64,000 bases of DNA from Bacteroidia bacterium (GTDB lineage Bacteria; Bacteroidota; Bacteroidia; Flavobacteriales; Flavobacteriaceae), in NCBI GenBank assembly GCA_030428705.1, contig JAUIDI010000002.1, forward strand, positions 62,001-126,000. The letters are read 5' to 3'. Made by a program: the position numbers and the translations under genes. Shown here in pieces: positions 61,208-64,000 of this stretch. Each line of letters opens with the position of its first letter. Position 1 is the first letter of the stretch. The notes under the pieces were generated by a model. The model made no database searches and was not told the origin of the DNA. It saw nothing but the letters and a program-made list of their open reading frames with translations.

Positions 61208-61767
61208 TGACCGAAGAAATCAACAAATGCATCGAGGTCTTGAAAAGTGGAGGCCTTATACTCTACCCGACCGATACGGTTTGGGGCATCGGGTGCGATG
61301 CGACGAATGAAAAGGCCGTACAAAAGATATATGCATTAAAGCAAAGGGAAGATTCCAAGGCCTTGATCTGCCTTGTTGCCAACGATGCCATGCTCGAAAG
61401 ACATATCGAAAAAGTGCCTGAAACGGCCTATGACATTATCGATCTCTCCACCAAACCGACTACCATCATATACGATAACCCCAAAGGGATTGCCAAAAAT
61501 CTGATCGCTCCCGACAATACTTTGGCCGTTCGTGTCGCCTCCGATAAATTCTGCAAATACCTGATCAACAAGTTCAAAAAGCCCATTGTTTCTACTTCGG
61601 CCAATATTTCCGGCCGACCCACGCCAAGATCTTTTGACAAAATAAGCGAACACATTTTAAAGGGAGTGGACTATGTGGTAAATTTGCACCGAAATGAGAA
61701 AAACGGAACCCCTTCTTCCATCATCAAGTTGGGAAACGATGGAACGGTAAAAATAATTCGGCAATAA
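61207..61767 (+). CDS. L-threonylcarbamoyladenylate synthase (Sua5/YrdC/TsaC)
   Basis: Makes threonylcarbamoyl-AMP for t6A37 of ANN-decoding tRNAs. A 186-residue YrdC domain alone, without the Sua5 C-terminal domain. Motifs: GLILYPTDTVWGIGCDATNE, ALKQREDSKALICLVAN, TLAVRVASDKFCKYLINKF and the terminal STSANISGRPTPRSFDKI. Overlaps the upstream glycosyltransferase stop by one base. A CCA-adding enzyme gene follows, so two tRNA-maturation genes sit together. Confidence 0.95.
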   Translation: MTEEINKCIEVLKSGGLILYPTDTVWGIGCDATNEKAVQKIYALKQREDSKALICLVANDAMLERHIEKVPETAYDIIDLSTKPTTIIYDNPKGIAKNLIAPDNTLAVRVASDKFCKYLINKFKKPIVSTSANISGRPTPRSFDKISEHILKGVDYVVNLHRNEKNGTPSSIIKLGNDGTVKIIRQ

Positions 61768-61769
61768 AT

Positions 61770-61818
61770 AAAGGGATCAGACCGCTACGCTATTGGACAA
61801 AAGGCGTAAGACCCCTTT
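61770..61818 (+). other. Long imperfect hairpin between the tsaC-like and CCA-enzyme genes
   Basis: AAAGGGATC (61770-61778) pairs with GACCCCTTT (61810-61818) with one mismatch, and an inner TACGC/GCGTA stem (61786-61790 and 61804-61808) continues it. There is only a short T-run after it, so it is a weak terminator or a leader structure of the next gene. Confidence 0.5.
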
Positions 61819-61841
61819 GTACTTAGATTAAACATCGAACC

Positions 61842-63248
61842 TTGAACCTGAAAGCTGCCTTGCAAAACCCAATTTTCATGACAATCGCCGACGCTGCCCA
61901 AGAGCTCGGTGTCGATTGCTATGTCATAGGTGGTTTTGTACGAGACTATTTATTGAATAGGGGAACACCTGAAGACATTGACATTGTGGCCGTAGGCAGC
62001 GGCATTGATCTTGCGGAAAAAGTAGCTTCGAAGCTTCAAAAAAAACCTCAGGTATCGGTTTTCAAAAATTTTGGTACGGCGATGATCAAATATGGCAATA
62101 TCGAACTGGAATTTGTCGGGGCCAGAAAGGAAAGCTATCACCGTAACAGTAGAAAACCTGTTGTTGAAAATGGAACTTTGGAAGATGACCAAAAACGAAG
62201 GGACTTTACTATCAACGCCCTTGCACTTTCATTGAACCAAGAAGATTATGGAAATCTTTTGGATCCTTTTAATGGTGTACATGATCTTGAAAAAAAAATG
62301 ATCCGTACCCCCCTCGAACCTGATATTACCTACTCCGACGACCCCTTGCGAATGATGCGGGCCATTCGCTTTGCGACCCAATTGAATTTTGAGATCGAAT
62401 TGAAATCGTTGCAGGCTATAACGGCGAACAAAGACCGCATCAAGATTATTTCAAAAGAACGTATTGTAGACGAACTCCATAAAATTCTGGCAAGCCCAAA
62501 ACCTTCAAAAGGTTTCACATTACTTCATAAAACAGAATTACTGCCCTATATTCTTCCTGAATTGATTGCACTTCAAGGTATCGAGGAAATCGAAGGACAA
62601 AGGCACAAAGACAATTTCTGGCATACTTTGGAAGTGGTCGACAATATTGCCGAAACAACCGATAATCTATGGTTGCTATGGGCCGCACTGTTGCATGATA
62701 TCGGAAAAGCGCCAACCAAGAAATTCCATAAAAAAATTGGATGGACTTTTCACGGGCATGAATTTGTCGGTTCAAAAATGGTGTACAAACTTTTTAAAAG
62801 GCTCCGTATGCCGCTGAACGACAAAATGAAATATGTCCAAAAAATGGTATTGATGAGTTCTAGGCCCCAGATATTGTCCGAGGATTTTGTTACCGATTCG
62901 GCGGTACGACGGCTCGTTTTCGATGCAGGAGAATATGTCGATGACCTGATGACGCTTTGTGAGGCCGACATAACCACCAAAAATCCGAAAAAGCAGAAGA
63001 AGTATAAAAACAACTTCAAACTCGTACGCCAAAAGATAATCGAAGTAGAAGAACGGGACCATATTCGCAATTTTCAACCACCGATATCGGGTGAAGAAAT
63101 CATGGAAACCTTTGGTTTGAAACCATCAAAGGAGATCGGTATAATAAAAGACGCCATTAAAGAGGCGATTCTCGAAGGGGAAATTCCCAATGAATATGAT
63201 GCCGCGAAGGAATACATGTTGAAAAAAGGAGAAGAGTTGGGCCTTTGA
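61842..63248 (+). CDS. CCA-adding tRNA nucleotidyltransferase with HD domain
   Basis: Adds or repairs the 3' CCA of tRNA. A 468-residue class II nucleotidyltransferase. TTG 61842 is the likely start because it gives the family N-terminus ([20 protein letters not shown]). The head has [15 protein letters not shown] and the metal pair EDIDIVAVG; the neck has [11 protein letters not shown] and [16 protein letters not shown]. The C-terminal HD domain has [20 protein letters not shown] with [11 protein letters not shown]. An HD domain suggests added phosphatase/phosphodiesterase activity. Confidence 0.94.
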   Translation: MNLKAALQNPIFMTIADAAQELGVDCYVIGGFVRDYLLNRGTPEDIDIVAVGSGIDLAEKVASKLQKKPQVSVFKNFGTAMIKYGNIELEFVGARKESYHRNSRKPVVENGTLEDDQKRRDFTINALALSLNQEDYGNLLDPFNGVHDLEKKMIRTPLEPDITYSDDPLRMMRAIRFATQLNFEIELKSLQAITANKDRIKIISKERIVDELHKILASPKPSKGFTLLHKTELLPYILPELIALQGIEEIEGQRHKDNFWHTLEVVDNIAETTDNLWLLWAALLHDIGKAPTKKFHKKIGWTFHGHEFVGSKMVYKLFKRLRMPLNDKMKYVQKMVLMSSRPQILSEDFVTDSAVRRLVFDAGEYVDDLMTLCEADITTKNPKKQKKYKNNFKLVRQKIIEVEERDHIRNFQPPISGEEIMETFGLKPSKEIGIIKDAIKEAILEGEIPNEYDAAKEYMLKKGEELGL

Positions 63249-63287
63249 TCGAAAACCAATGTTTATGCTAAATATTTTCAGCTACGC

Positions 63288-64000
63288 ATGAAAAAAGAAA
63301 GTAAATCCGTTATTATCTGGCTATTGACAGGTTGTTTTCTGATATTCGTCATGGTATTGGTCGGTGGAATAACCCGATTGACGCATTCGGGGCTATCCAT
63401 ATCAAATTACAAGTTGGTAAGCGGTACGATTCCTCCGATGAACGAGCAAGAATGGCAAGAAGCCTTTGAGCTGTATAAACAATATCCCGAATATCAAAAA
63501 CTCAATAACCATTTCACGCTCGAGGACTTTAAAGACATCTATTTCTGGGAATGGCTGCATCGGGTAATCGGCAGATTTATAGGCCTAGTTTTTATCTTTC
63601 CGTTCGTTTTCTTTTTAATCAAGAAAAAACTTGACAAAGCTACCATCAAAAAATGTGTTGTTCTATTGGCATTGGGAGGTTTTCAGGGGTTTTTGGGCTG
63701 GTATATGGTCAAAAGTGGATTGGTAGACAGACCGGATGTTTCCCATTATCGGTTGGCGGCACACCTTATTACGGCCTTTTTGACATTTGCCTATAGTCTA
63801 TGGGTCGCCTTAGACCTTATGTATCCCGACAAAAAAAAGATTGATAATGGTACACGCAATTTAATCAGGGTTACATATATTGTCTTAGTAATTCAAATTA
63901 TCTGGGGAGCTTTCGTAGCGGGTCTTGATGCCGGTTTGGTGCACAACCATTGGCCGATGATGAATGAGGGCAAATTGATCCACGACACGGTTTTCATCGA
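63288..64000 (+). CDS. ctaA: COX15/CtaA-type heme A synthase, 5' part (3' end outside window)
   Basis: Oxidises the methyl group of heme O to make heme A for cytochrome c oxidase. The frame opens at ATG 63288, 39 bases after the CCA-enzyme stop, and runs off the window after ~237 codons. The first membrane segment ends in GGITRLTHSGLSI, a family hallmark, then a Glu-rich loop and the heme-ligand His in FWEWLHRVIGRFIGL. GFQGFLGWYMVKSGLVDRPD and VSHYRLAAHLITAF (second His) follow. At least four membrane segments are seen. Short COX15-like Bacteroidota form. Confidence 0.93.
   Translation, partial: MKKESKSVIIWLLTGCFLIFVMVLVGGITRLTHSGLSISNYKLVSGTIPPMNEQEWQEAFELYKQYPEYQKLNNHFTLEDFKDIYFWEWLHRVIGRFIGLVFIFPFVFFLIKKKLDKATIKKCVVLLALGGFQGFLGWYMVKSGLVDRPDVSHYRLAAHLITAFLTFAYSLWVALDLMYPDKKKIDNGTRNLIRVTYIVLVIQIIWGAFVAGLDAGLVHNHWPMMNEGKLIHDTVFI

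Overview
The window is a piece of chromosome from a marine-type member of the Flavobacteriaceae (Bacteroidota). Four things support this. Several genes are preceded by the Bacteroidota -7 element TAnnTTTG and few have a Shine-Dalgarno sequence. Many products are lipoproteins or carry Tat signals. Several families are typical of Bacteroidota (DUF5916, DUF5606, DUF2911, DUF3500, a barrel-less TonB plug protein, Tat-exported Gfo/Idh/MocA oxidoreductases). A sulfatase, a GH20 hexosaminidase and a CE4 deacetylase suggest use of marine glycans. I see no rRNA, tRNA, CRISPR array, prophage or complete insertion sequence.

Layout. 1-8.8 kb: the 3' end of secA, an oxidoreductase, a HisKA_2 sensor kinase, a large M14 peptidase, a methyltransferase and an amidohydrolase. 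8.9-17.5 kb: four genes for very small, basic, secreted proteins of one unnamed family. Two are recent duplicates flanking a Xaa-Pro aminopeptidase gene, and each of the four has a hairpin just before its start codon. The YbbA/YbbP ABC exporter, divergent from a TesA-like esterase, lies in the same stretch. 17.5-27 kb: MsrA, an MG2/TonB-plug protein, two Tat oxidoreductases, an ECF sigma factor operon and an aldose epimerase. 27-35.6 kb: DUF2911, MeaB, and a membrane glycan module (GT2 polyprenyl-type transferase, flippase-like protein, GT39, PAP2), with MATE and MazG. 35.6-42.8 kb: a six-gene co-directional run for exported catabolism (beta-propeller, DUF3500, TIM-barrel isomerase, D-aminoacylase-like lipoprotein, SMP-30 lactonase-like protein, M14 peptidase). 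42.9-55 kb: DUF1569, a DUF5916 outer membrane protein, DUF2853, a beta-lactamase-like serine hydrolase, an aquaporin, an SGNH hydrolase, GH20, CE4, an S10 peptidase and a sulfatase. 55-64 kb: housekeeping genes (DUF5606, def, ruvX, dapD, tsaC-like, CCA-adding enzyme, heme A synthase) around an LPS-core-type glycosyltransferase cluster.

The best candidate for something undescribed is the four-member small secreted protein family: a signal peptide, about 60 mature residues, a conserved basic C-terminal signature, structured 5' leaders and recent local duplication. Other oddities are a SecA with a Cys-free tail, an amidohydrolase missing its HxH metal pair, an M14 peptidase with EF-hand-like loops, a cysteine-free putative anti-sigma protein followed by a coiled-coil exported protein, convergent genes whose stop codons touch, and several strong intergenic palindromes.
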